Assembly (NCBI GenBank): GCA_021780625.1 | Contig: JAJXYI010000410.1 | Span: forward strand, 1 to 27,075 | Length of the DNA: 27,075 bases | Direction: 5' to 3' | From: a bacterium | GTDB taxonomy: Bacteria; Verrucomicrobiota; Verrucomicrobiae; Opitutales; Opitutaceae | In this document: piece after piece, positions 14,549 through 22,417 of the stretch | How positions within the stretch are numbered: position 1 is the stretch's first letter | Layout: every line of letters begins with the position of its first letter | The notes under the pieces: model-generated | The model's input: the letters and a program-made list of their open reading frames with translations, nothing else | The model's database searches: none | Told to the model about the DNA's origin: nothing | Made by a program: the position numbers and the translations under genes

Positions 14549-17500
14549 ATGTCCACCCGCCTCCAGTCCCGCTGCCGCCTCCTCGGCGTATGCGCTCCAG
14601 CCCGGGGCGCGGTGCTGTCAAGCTGGATACAGTCGCGAGGCCCGGGCCCCTGGCTCGTCATAGTCCCCGATCTCAGGACAGCCGAGGGCCTCGCCGAGGA
14701 CGTCGTGCTCTTCGGTCGCGCCCTCGACCCGCGCGCGCCCTGGGAGAGCCTTGTCCTTCCCGAGGCCATGCCCGAGGGTGGCGACATTCGCGACGCCTTC
14801 GGCGCTTCCAGCGACCGCCTCGCCGTCCTCTCCCGCCTGCTCTCCCCGGCTGGCTGCGACCGTCTGGTCGTGCTCACCACCCCGGCCGCCCTCGCCCAGC
14901 CCGTGCCCGCCCGCGGCGATCTTCAGGCACGCGAAATCATCCTGCGCCGCGGCCAGGGCCAGTCCTTCGCGGTCCTCGTCGAAACGCTTAGGACCCTCGA
15001 CTACGACTCCGAGGCGCTTTGCGAGACGCCCGGGACCTACGCCGTGCGCGGCGGAATCATCGACGTCTACCCTGTCACGGCCGATCAACCCTATCGCCTC
15101 GATTTCTTCGGCGACGCCATCGAGGACATCCGTATCCTGGATCCCGTTACCCAGCGCTCCGGCGCCGCCGTCGACTCGATCACACTCACTGCCACGCCCC
15201 GGGTCCCCATGGGACGTTCGACGACCGGACTGGCCGATTACCTTCCCCCGCAGTCGCGCCTCGTGCTCGTCGAGCCCGGCTCCATGGACAGGACCTTCAG
15301 CCAGCTCGCCGAAGCCCTCCAGGCCGATCCGCTCCAGGCCATCCTCGAGCGTTGCGGCTCCGTCGACGCGATTTCCGATCTCGACGAACCCGACGCCCGC
15401 CTCGGGGATTCAGGAGCCCCCGAGATTCTCTGGGAGAGCGAGAGCCTGGTTCACTATCGGAGCTACCCGGGCGAGGATCTCCTCGCTCAGGAACGCCTCC
15501 AGTTCGAGGAGGAGGCTCGCGACCGCTTTCTTGCCCAGCTTGCGATCTGGCAAAAGTCCAAGGCACGAATCGCCTGCGTCGCCACCCGGGAGGGCGAGGG
15601 AAAGCGTATCCAGGAAATCCTCGCCGCCCACCCCTCCCTCAAATCCTGCAAGCCCGTCTTCTTCCGGGGCACACTCTCCGAGGGCTTTCGCATCGCGGCA
15701 AATCCCAGGGCCTCGGATGCCTCCCTCTCCCCGCCGCCGCTCCCCCTCGCCACTGCCAACTCCCCGGCGCTGGTCGTGTTCACCGAAACCGAGATTCTCG
15801 GCCGACAACGCCCGCGCCGCCCCTCGCGACGCATGCGTTCGGTCGCCCAACGCCATCAGGTCGACCAACTGCTCGATTTCGCCGAGCTCGTCGAAGGCGA
15901 TTTTGTCGTCCACATCCAGCACGGCATCGCCCTCTACCGCGGTCTGTCCAAGATCGAGACCCACGACGGCCTGCGCGAAGTAATCTCCCTGGAGTTCGAC
16001 GACCATGTCGTTCTCCACGTCCCGCTCCAGGAGTCACACCTGGTCAGCCGCTATGTCGGACTCAGCAAGACCCGTCCCCAACTCGGCCGCATCGGTTCGA
16101 ACCGCTGGGAAAAGGCCCGCAAGGCTGCCGAGCTCGCCACCATCGACCTCGCCGCCGAGCTGCTCCGCATTCACGCCCAGCGCGAAGCCCGGCCGGGCCA
16201 CGCCTTCCCTCCCGATTCCCCCTGGCAGAAGGAGTTCGAAGCCGCTTTTCCCTTCACGGAAACCACGGATCAGATGAAGGCCATCGCCGAATCCAAGGCC
16301 GATATGGAGCGCGAACGCCCCATGGATCGCCTCATCTGCGGCGATGTCGGCTACGGCAAGACCGAGGTCGCCATCCGCGCCGCCTTCAAGGCCGTCCAGG
16401 GCGGCAAGCAGGTCGCCGTGCTCGTCCCCACCACGGTCCTCGCCCAACAGCACCTCAATACGTTCCGCGAACGCATGGCCGGCTATCCCGTCGCCATCGA
16501 AATGGTCAGCCGCTTCCGCTCCAGGGCCGAGCAGACCCGCATCCTCGCGGCCACCGCCGCAGGCCAGGTCGATATCCTCATCGGAACCCATCGCCTCCTT
16601 CAGACCGATGTCGTCTTCAAGGATCTCGGCCTCGTCGTCGTCGACGAAGAACAACGCTTCGGCGTGCGGCATAAGGAAAACCTCAAGCGGATGCGCGCCA
16701 CCGTCGATTTCCTTTCGATGAGCGCCACCCCCATCCCCCGGACGCTCTACCTCGCCCTCACCGGCGCACGCGACATGAGCGTCATCGAAACCCCTCCCGT
16801 CAATCGCCTCCCCATCCAGACGATCGTCAAAACCTACGACGAGAAGCTGATCGTCGATGCCATCCGGTTCGAAATCGCCCGCGGCGGACAGGTGTTCTAT
16901 CTCCATAATCGCGTCCTCACGATCGGCCTCGTCGCCGACCGCCTCCGCCAACTCGTTCCCGATCTGCGCGTCGGCGTCGGCCACGGACAAATGGGGGCCG
17001 ATGCCCTCGAGCACATGATGACCGATTTCGTCGCCGCAAAATTCGACGTGCTCGTCTGCACCACGATTATCGAAAGCGGTCTCGATATCCCAAACTGCAA
17101 TACGCTCATCATCGAGGGCGCCGACCGCTTCGGCCTCTCCCAGCTGTATCAGATCCGGGGGCGCGTCGGCCGCTTCCGTCATCAGGCCTATGCCTACCTG
17201 CTCCTCCACCGGCACACCCACCTGCTCGACGTCGCCCGCCAGCGCCTCGCCGCCATCCGCCAGCACAGTCAGCTCGGCGCCGGCTTCCGCATCGCCATGC
17301 GCGACCTCGAACTTCGCGGCGCCGGCAACCTCCTCGGCGCCGAGCAAAGCGGACACATCGTAGGCGTCGGTTTCGAACTCTACTGCCAGCTCCTCCGCCA
17401 GTCCGTCGCGCGCCTCAAGGGCGAGCAGCCCGCCGCCCGCATCCGCGCCAACGTCAAACTCGACTTCGTCTTCCTCGGAGACGGTTCTCCATCCCCGGAC

Positions 17501-17947
17501 CGACGAAATTCCGGCTACGAGGACGCCTATACCGCCCTGCGCGACGCCGAACACGCCGCCGCCGGAGTCGTCCACGTCCCTCTCATCCAGGCCCGCATCC
17601 CCGCCTCCTACATCTCCGAGACCCGCCTGCGCATCGATTTTTACCGCCGGCTCGCCCTCGCCGAATCCCTTCAGCAACTCAAACAGATCCAATCCGATCT
17701 GCAGGATCGCTTCGGCAAATTCAGCGACGAGATCAAGGCCCTCCTCCTCATCACCGAAATCCGCCTGAGAGCGGAACAAAAAAGCATCGGTTCCGTCGAA
17801 ACGGACTCCAACCGCCTGAAATTGCTCCGGGCAAGCGGGCGCCGGGATGACTGGGTTATGCTGGGCACCCGGTTTCCAAGGTTGACCGCGCCCAAGCCCC
17901 TTCTACGTTTGCGCGAAATCGTCACTTTCCTCAACAACCTCTCATGA
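14549..17947 (+). CDS. mfd: Transcription-repair coupling factor Mfd
   Basis: This 1132-residue protein removes RNA polymerase stalled at DNA lesions and recruits UvrA. The N-terminal UvrB-like module contains TYAVRGGIIDVYPV and YRLDFFGDAIEDIRI. The RNA polymerase interaction domain starts near 446 (LVEGDFVVHIQHGIALYRGL). The RecG-like translocase has Walker A GDVGYGKTE (G598 to E606, K604), the DEEQ box at 699-702, SATPIPRTLYLAL, TIIESGLDIPNCNTLII near 841 and QIRGRVGR near 867. The C-terminal D7 domain runs from about 963 and keeps the ETRLRIDFYRRLA region. The open frame runs further upstream through rnc, but that part is Ser/Pro/Arg-rich shadow. The ATG at 14549 gives the family's usual start and length. 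Its stop overlaps the next start (ATGA at 17944-17947). Confidence 0.97.
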   Translation: MSTRLQSRCRLLGVCAPARGAVLSSWIQSRGPGPWLVIVPDLRTAEGLAEDVVLFGRALDPRAPWESLVLPEAMPEGGDIRDAFGASSDRLAVLSRLLSPAGCDRLVVLTTPAALAQPVPARGDLQAREIILRRGQGQSFAVLVETLRTLDYDSEALCETPGTYAVRGGIIDVYPVTADQPYRLDFFGDAIEDIRILDPVTQRSGAAVDSITLTATPRVPMGRSTTGLADYLPPQSRLVLVEPGSMDRTFSQLAEALQADPLQAILERCGSVDAISDLDEPDARLGDSGAPEILWESESLVHYRSYPGEDLLAQERLQFEEEARDRFLAQLAIWQKSKARIACVATREGEGKRIQEILAAHPSLKSCKPVFFRGTLSEGFRIAANPRASDASLSPPPLPLATANSPALVVFTETEILGRQRPRRPSRRMRSVAQRHQVDQLLDFAELVEGDFVVHIQHGIALYRGLSKIETHDGLREVISLEFDDHVVLHVPLQESHLVSRYVGLSKTRPQLGRIGSNRWEKARKAAELATIDLAAELLRIHAQREARPGHAFPPDSPWQKEFEAAFPFTETTDQMKAIAESKADMERERPMDRLICGDVGYGKTEVAIRAAFKAVQGGKQVAVLVPTTVLAQQHLNTFRERMAGYPVAIEMVSRFRSRAEQTRILAATAAGQVDILIGTHRLLQTDVVFKDLGLVVVDEEQRFGVRHKENLKRMRATVDFLSMSATPIPRTLYLALTGARDMSVIETPPVNRLPIQTIVKTYDEKLIVDAIRFEIARGGQVFYLHNRVLTIGLVADRLRQLVPDLRVGVGHGQMGADALEHMMTDFVAAKFDVLVCTTIIESGLDIPNCNTLIIEGADRFGLSQLYQIRGRVGRFRHQAYAYLLLHRHTHLLDVARQRLAAIRQHSQLGAGFRIAMRDLELRGAGNLLGAEQSGHIVGVGFELYCQLLRQSVARLKGEQPAARIRANVKLDFVFLGDGSPSPDRRNSGYEDAYTALRDAEHAAAGVVHVPLIQARIPASYISETRLRIDFYRRLALAESLQQLKQIQSDLQDRFGKFSDEIKALLLITEIRLRAEQKSIGSVETDSNRLKLLRASGRRDDWVMLGTRFPRLTAPKPLLRLREIVTFLNNLS

Positions 17948-18999
17948 TGTTCCGTCGCTCCTTAGGCGCCACCCTCCTCGCCCTGCTGCTCTCTGCCCTT
18001 TGCGCCCGAGCCGACCAGGCGGCCGCATCCCCTTCTCCAGCGAGCACCCAGAAGCTCACGGCCAAGGTTGACGACGGCCTCGACGTTCGCTTCGCCAACG
18101 GCATCGCCGCCATCGTCGAAAACCAACCGATCACCGTCGACGACATCCGCCGCGAAATCGCGCCCCTCATCCCCCAGCTCCAACGCGAATCCCATAACGA
18201 GGAGGAATTCAACCAGAAGCTCCAGGCCCTCCAGGATGAGGTGATTCAAAATCTCATCGACCGCGTGCTCATCGTAAAGGCCTTCAAGAAGAAGAAAGAG
18301 GGCGACGACGAGGTCCGCAAGGTCCCCGCCAGTTACGTCGATAACCGCATCGAGGAAATCCAGAACGAGCAGTTCGACGGCGATCGCTCCAAGTTCCTCG
18401 CCTACTTGCGTTCCCGCGGAATGACCATGAAGGACTACCGCAAGGAGGTCGAAGACGACATCATTTACAACTATATGCTCGGTCAGCAGCGCAAGTCCGC
18501 CAGCATCGTCAGCCCAGTCAAAATCGAGCAGTATTACAACGAGAACAAGGACCGCTTCTACCAGGAAGATTCAGTCAAAATGGGCATGATCCAGCTCAAC
18601 CGGAAGCCCGGTGAGACCGACGAACAGCTCCGTGATCGCGGCAACGAGATCATCGCCCGTTTCAAGGCCGGCGAAAAATTCGACGATCTGGCCAAAACTT
18701 ACAGTCAGGACGCCCACCGCCTGCGCGGCGGCGATTGGGGCTGGCAGAAACGCTCCGACCTCAAGAAGGAGTTCGCCGACCCGCTCTTCACTCTCAAAAA
18801 GGGTGAGCTCACCCATCCCATCATCACGCCCGAAGGCTGCTTCATCCTTTACGTCGAAGGCCGGAAATACGCCGGCGTCCAGTCCATCGACGACGTGCGC
18901 GATCAGATCGAGCACATCCTCGCCCAGCAGATGGCGCAACGCAGCCGCGAACGCTGGCTCGAACGCCTTCGCCGCGACGGCTACGTGAAGCACTACTGA
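17944..18999 (+). CDS. SurA-like periplasmic peptidyl-prolyl cis-trans isomerase
   Basis: This 351-residue protein has an N-terminal signal peptide (MMFRRS, hydrophobic LGATLLALLLSALC, likely cleavage after ARA near 23). A SurA_N-type chaperone region follows, with IAAIVENQPITVDDIRREI (about 53-71) and LQDEVIQNLIDRVLIV. A parvulin domain lies near 205-305, with KMGMIQLNRKPGE, FKAGEKFDDLAKTYSQD, RGGDWGW and LKKGELTHPIITPEGCFILYVEGRK. Proteins of this build help outer-membrane proteins fold in the periplasm. It has a single parvulin domain, where E. coli SurA has two. It shares an ATGA overlap with mfd, so its translation is probably coupled to it. It is the last gene before a strong terminator. 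I call it SurA-like rather than surA because PrpA/PpiC-type relatives look alike. Confidence 0.9.
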   Translation: MMFRRSLGATLLALLLSALCARADQAAASPSPASTQKLTAKVDDGLDVRFANGIAAIVENQPITVDDIRREIAPLIPQLQRESHNEEEFNQKLQALQDEVIQNLIDRVLIVKAFKKKKEGDDEVRKVPASYVDNRIEEIQNEQFDGDRSKFLAYLRSRGMTMKDYRKEVEDDIIYNYMLGQQRKSASIVSPVKIEQYYNENKDRFYQEDSVKMGMIQLNRKPGETDEQLRDRGNEIIARFKAGEKFDDLAKTYSQDAHRLRGGDWGWQKRSDLKKEFADPLFTLKKGELTHPIITPEGCFILYVEGRKYAGVQSIDDVRDQIEHILAQQMAQRSRERWLERLRRDGYVKHY

Positions 19000-19022
19000 G
19001 GCCCCACTTTCCCTTCCCGTAT

Positions 19023-19052
19023 GCGGCTGTCATCTGACAGCCGCTTTTTTTT
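19023..19052 (+). terminator. Intrinsic terminator after the mfd-SurA-like operon
   Basis: The inverted repeat GCGGCTGTC / GACAGCCGC (19023-19031 and 19036-19044) has a perfect nine-base-pair stem and a four-base loop. Eight T residues follow directly. It lies 24 bases after the SurA-like stop. The T-run is only on the plus-strand side, so it acts mainly on plus-strand transcripts. Confidence 0.9.
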
Positions 19053-19081
19053 GCCCACCCCAGCCCGTCTCCCGCCGCCCC

Positions 19082-19648
19082 TCAACTCTCGTAATCGTAC
19101 AGCTTCGGATCGCGGTAGGGCGCCCTCCTCCTCGCACGATACCGATGCTTGGCTTCCATCGGACCACCCGGCCCTTCCGGTCCCTCTCCGCCGCCCATTC
19201 CGGTTTCGTCGTCCATTCCTTCGCCCGCCTCTCCAGCCCCAAGGCTCTCCTCCAGTTCCTCGGGGTCCGCCCCTTCCTCAAGTTTCCGCACCACTTCCTC
19301 CATCTCTCCCTCGATCTTTTCACCCGTCAGCTCCGAAAGCCTCCTCATCATCCTCCCCATCGCACGTGGATCGTTTTCATCCACACTCGAAAATTCGCCC
19401 TCCATCGCGCTCAGCGCCGCCTCCATCCGCGGATCTCCCTCCCCCTTCGCCGCTGCCGACTCCCCAACGGCCCCCTCCTCGCCGCCGGGCTTTCCCGGAC
19501 CCGTGATCGCAAAGGACGAAAGCACCCGCTCCATGGTGTACGACGGATTGTCCGGACACCTGGGCACCTTCGCCCCCTGGGCGAGCGTGCGCGCAAAGAA
19601 CTGGTAGACGGTGTTGTTGTCGGGACAGTAGTACTCGTAGATCGGCAT
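19082..19648 (-). CDS. FmdB-like protein with half of a zinc ribbon and a long acidic tail
   Basis: This 188-residue protein begins MPIYEYYCPDNNTVYQFFA, the opening of the FmdB family of putative regulatory zinc ribbons. Classical members have two CxxC knuckles. Here each has lost its second Cys: CPDN (C8) and CPDN (C31), so a tetrahedral zinc site on one chain is not possible. After residue 50 the protein is low-complexity and acidic (many Glu/Gly, EEVVRKLEEGADPEELEESLG) and ends with a basic then tyrosine-rich tail (HRYRARRRAPYRDPKLYDYES). The family function is unknown. The ATG at 19648 was chosen to give the conserved N-terminus; GGAG lies six bases upstream, one of the few Shine-Dalgarno-like sites here. 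The gene follows dinB after 13 bases. Confidence 0.85.
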   Translation of the reverse strand: MPIYEYYCPDNNTVYQFFARTLAQGAKVPRCPDNPSYTMERVLSSFAITGPGKPGGEEGAVGESAAAKGEGDPRMEAALSAMEGEFSSVDENDPRAMGRMMRRLSELTGEKIEGEMEEVVRKLEEGADPEELEESLGAGEAGEGMDDETGMGGGEGPEGPGGPMEAKHRYRARRRAPYRDPKLYDYES

Positions 19649-19661
19649 GGTCGTCTCCGAT

Positions 19662-20849
19662 TTAAGCATCCTTCCTCGGCTTGGCAAGTTGGTGCCCATG
19701 GACGACCGCTCCGCCGCCCGCCCCCCGGTTCAACGCATCCACCGCGGCCGCCAGCCGGCGACGCCTGTCATCGTCGCCCGGAAACAGCGTCAGCTGCCCG
19801 CCACCATCCTCCACCCCGGAAAGTCTGACGCTCACCAGGCGCAGCGGCCGGGGCTCGCGCCACGCCGCCCTCAGGCATTGCCCCAGCACCGCCACAAAAG
19901 GCGTCTCGAGATCACTCGCCTCCGCCAGCGATCGAGCCTGCGACGCGTGCGTGAAATCCGGATACCGCACCCTCACCGTGAGCGTGCGCACCCGCTTCCC
20001 GTCCGCCCGTACCTTCGCCATCAACGCGTCCAGCATGCCTTTTGCCACCCGCTCCACGGCGCCGAAATCAGGCAGGTCCTCCGCGAACGTCTCCTGCTGC
20101 GAATACGATTTGGCATCGTCCTCCTCCGTCTCCACCGGACGGTCGTCCTCGCCACGCGCCGCCGACAACAGGCCTCGCCAGCCGCTCCCCGCCAGCATCG
20201 CCAGGTCGTCTTCGCGGCAGCGCAGCAGGTCGCTCACCACGCGCAGTCCGTTCGCCACAAACACCTCTTCCGTCTTCGCCCCCACCCCCGGCAGTTTCCC
20301 CACCGGCAGCGGTGCAAGGAACTCCGCCTCGGTGCCCGGCGGCACCACCACAAATCCCCGCGGTTTCCTCAGCTTGCTCGCAATCTGCGCCACCAGCTTG
20401 TTCCCGGCCAGTCCCATCGAGACCGGAATTTCAAGCTCGTCCCAGATTCGCCGCTGCAAGCCCCGCACCGCCCCGATCAGCTCGGCTTCACTCCTGTGCC
20501 CGCACGGGCCCAGGTCCATGTACCCCTCGTCAATCGAGTTCCTCTGCACCAGCGGCGTCAGCGTTTCACATAGGTCGAACATCCGTCGGGAGACCCGCCC
20601 GTAGTTGCCGCTCGAATGCGGGATCAGGATCAGGTCTGGACACACCTTGAGCGCCCTCGCCGTCGGCATGGGCGTGTAAACCCCGCAGGCCCGCGCCTCG
20701 TAGCTCGCCGACGAGATGATCCCCCGCTCCCGCCCGCCCACCGCGCACTTGGTGCCGCGCAGCGAGGGATTGATGGCCTGCTCCACCGAGACAAAAAAGG
20801 CGTCGGCGTCGAGATGGGCAATCGTCGGAAGTCTCAAGGGCTCAGGCAT
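19662..20849 (-). CDS. dinB: Y-family DNA polymerase (DNA polymerase IV, DinB-like)
   Basis: This 395-residue translesion polymerase belongs to the UmuC/DinB family. The palm has AHLDADAFFVSVEQ with metal ligands D14 and probable steric-gate F19, and NSIDEGYMDL with catalytic D107 and E108. The helix-hairpin-helix region follows (VGKLPGVGAKTEEVF), then the little-finger domain. QLTLF at 352-356 is a good match to the beta sliding clamp binding motif. It is followed by about 39 more residues rather than lying at the very end, as it does in E. coli Pol IV. The canonical SIDEAYLD appears here as SIDEGYMD, a conservative change. The gene lies 48 bases after a histidine kinase and 13 before the FmdB-like gene. 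No LexA box was recognised upstream. Confidence 0.93.
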   Translation of the reverse strand: MPEPLRLPTIAHLDADAFFVSVEQAINPSLRGTKCAVGGRERGIISSASYEARACGVYTPMPTARALKVCPDLILIPHSSGNYGRVSRRMFDLCETLTPLVQRNSIDEGYMDLGPCGHRSEAELIGAVRGLQRRIWDELEIPVSMGLAGNKLVAQIASKLRKPRGFVVVPPGTEAEFLAPLPVGKLPGVGAKTEEVFVANGLRVVSDLLRCREDDLAMLAGSGWRGLLSAARGEDDRPVETEEDDAKSYSQQETFAEDLPDFGAVERVAKGMLDALMAKVRADGKRVRTLTVRVRYPDFTHASQARSLAEASDLETPFVAVLGQCLRAAWREPRPLRLVSVRLSGVEDGGGQLTLFPGDDDRRRRLAAAVDALNRGAGGGAVVHGHQLAKPRKDA

Positions 20850-20897
20850 GGCGACAGACCAATTTCACGCCCTCCGCCGCCCCGCGCAAGTTCCACC

Positions 20898-22079
20898 TCA
20901 CTGAAGCACCAGCGGCAACACGACTCGGAACCGTGTCCCCATCTCAGGCTTGCTCTCAAAATCGACCGAGCCCTCCAGACAGCGCTCCACCAGAAACTTC
21001 ACGCTGTACGTTCCCAGCCCCCTGCCCATGCCCTTCGTGCTGAACGAACGCTGGAACATCTGATGCTGTATCTCCCGCGGAATCACTCCCATGTTGTGGA
21101 CCCAGAACTTCAGTTTGAGCCCTCCAAGCTCGCAACCCAGCGTGATCGTCTCCCCCACTTGCGAGGCTTCCGCCGCGTTCTTGACAAGGTTGCCCAGCAC
21201 CCGCGTCAACAGCGTTGCGTCCGTCACAAATTCAATCAGGTCGCTGTGCTCGTCCACCACGATGTTTCGGCGCTCGCACACCGGATGTGAACGGTATGCT
21301 GCCGCGATTTTCCGCAGAAACGCCATTGAGTTGACCATCGACGGCTGCACCTTCAGCTCCGATCGCTCCGCCGCGGCGAGATCCCTCTGCGCCACGATTT
21401 CTTCAATCAGCCCCCTCGTCATCGAATACGCGAGCTGCGTGTCGTCGAGCAAGTCCGAGGCCACCGACACCCGAAGGTTGTCCAACAGCCCTTCCACGCC
21501 ACCCGCCAAATTGATCACGTCGTGATAAAAGATACGCTCGAGCGCCCTGCGCCGCTTCTCCTGGCTGAGGTCGGATATCGCGACAACCGCGAACCGCTCG
21601 CCCCGAACCTCCAGCGGGGTCGACAGCACATCCAGATCCAGCGCCTCGAACTCTCCGTTCACCACGCGGGATATTCTGCACTCCTCCCTCGCCTTCACCC
21701 CTCCAAGGCCTGAAAGGATCGCCCGGAGCGCCCCGCATTCATGACAGGCTTCGGCGTTTCCACACCCCTCCGGACCCTCGAATGCGTGCACGCAGGAAAG
21801 TCCCTCGCCAAGACGGACGCCCACGAGTTCATCGAGCTGTTTGCCGCGCGCAAACTGGCCTAGATTGCTGCTCGTCGCGACGATCTGACGCCCCTGGTTC
21901 AGAATCAGCATGCAGTTGATGCCCGCCTCCAACACCGCTGCCACCAAAGGACTCGCGCTCAGGAAACCGGCCTGAGTGTGCACCGCCCCGATGCTTTCCC
22001 GACCGGCTGGCACAAAAGAGGCCTGCCCCTCATCGCCAGCGTGTGGCTTTGCTCCCGTATCGCGCATGTCGGACGCCAT
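20898..22079 (-). CDS. Sensor histidine kinase with four-cysteine PAS domain
   Basis: This 393-residue kinase has a PAS-like sensor at about 40-170 (LEAGINCMLILNQGRQIVATS) with a cysteine cluster C96, C106, C112 and C115 in the pattern SCVHAF...GCGNAEACHECGA. I recall this motif from PAS kinases of other bacteria, where it might bind metal or sense redox state (inference). The phosphoacceptor is H186 in IFYHDVINLAGG. The catalytic domain has the N box LGNLVKNAAEAS (N301), FSTKGMGRGLGTYSVKFLVE as G box (352-356), and a degenerate D-box (VHNMGVIP in place of DxGxG). There are no membrane segments, so it is a soluble cytoplasmic sensor. The response regulator is not adjacent. The ATG at 22079 has no Shine-Dalgarno; an ATG four codons later is also possible. 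Confidence 0.88.
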   Translation of the reverse strand: MASDMRDTGAKPHAGDEGQASFVPAGRESIGAVHTQAGFLSASPLVAAVLEAGINCMLILNQGRQIVATSSNLGQFARGKQLDELVGVRLGEGLSCVHAFEGPEGCGNAEACHECGALRAILSGLGGVKAREECRISRVVNGEFEALDLDVLSTPLEVRGERFAVVAISDLSQEKRRRALERIFYHDVINLAGGVEGLLDNLRVSVASDLLDDTQLAYSMTRGLIEEIVAQRDLAAAERSELKVQPSMVNSMAFLRKIAAAYRSHPVCERRNIVVDEHSDLIEFVTDATLLTRVLGNLVKNAAEASQVGETITLGCELGGLKLKFWVHNMGVIPREIQHQMFQRSFSTKGMGRGLGTYSVKFLVERCLEGSVDFESKPEMGTRFRVVLPLVLQ

Positions 22080-22167
22080 GGGTTGAGGTTAATCCGACCA
22101 CCGTCCAACACAAGCGATTTGGTCCCCTCTTCGCGGGTCCTCATCCCTGGGCTGGAGATCGTCAGCG

Positions 22168-22202
22168 TTCTGACCTCCGACTTCTGACTTCTGCCGTTCT
22201 GG
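22168..22202. repeat. Short tandem heptamer repeat, TTCTGAC type
   Basis: Four consecutive seven-base units occur at 22168-22195: TTCTGAC, CTCCGAC, TTCTGAC and TTCTGCC. A weaker fifth, GTTCTGG, follows to 22202. They lie between the tRNA-His 3' end and the histidine kinase start. They would be transcribed in the tRNA precursor or the kinase leader. Confidence 0.6.
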
Positions 22203-22205
22203 CTC

Positions 22206-22283
22206 TGGGGCGACCAACGGGATTCGAACCCGCGACCCTCAGATCCACAATCTGATGCTCTAACCAGCTGAGCTATGGTCGCC
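22206..22283 (-). tRNA. tRNA-His (anticodon GTG)
   Basis: The reverse strand reads as a complete cloverleaf. The D-arm holds TAGCTCAGCTGGTTAGAGC. The anticodon stem CAGAT/ATCTG encloses the loop with GTG. The T-arm is CGGGTTCGAATCCCG. The acceptor stem begins GGCGACCA and pairs with TGGTCGCC as eight pairs, so the extra G-1 that marks histidine tRNAs is encoded opposite C73. The CCA end is also encoded (22206-22208). The identity is unambiguous. Confidence 0.98.
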
Positions 22284-22303
22284 GTAATCCAGAAGAGCGG
22301 GCG

Positions 22304-22332
22304 AAAATCACGAGCCCTCGCGCCCCTGTCAA
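22304..22332 (-). promoter_or_regulatory. Promoter for tRNA-His
   Basis: On the minus strand a perfect -35 TTGACA (22327-22332) is followed, after 17 bases, by GATTTT (22304-22309), three of six matches to the -10 consensus. Transcription would begin about 14 bases before G-1, a normal tRNA leader. A GC-rich spacer lies between the boxes. Confidence 0.6.
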
Positions 22333-22417
22333 TCCCTTCTTCTCCCCCTCATCCGCATCCCTCGATCTCCCCCGACTTTCCCTTTGCCTCCCGTTCCCTC
22401 CCCGCCAAGGTCGCGGC

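Noticed and set aside
13714..14880. 388-codon minus-strand open frame over rnc and the start of mfd
   Set aside because: It crosses two well-supported genes on the other strand and shows low-complexity Arg/Gly/Ala/Glu composition.
16034..17779. 581-codon minus-strand open frame inside mfd
   Set aside because: It is antisense to the conserved Mfd translocase and is rich in Asp/Glu/Gly, as expected from the mirrored GC-rich codons.
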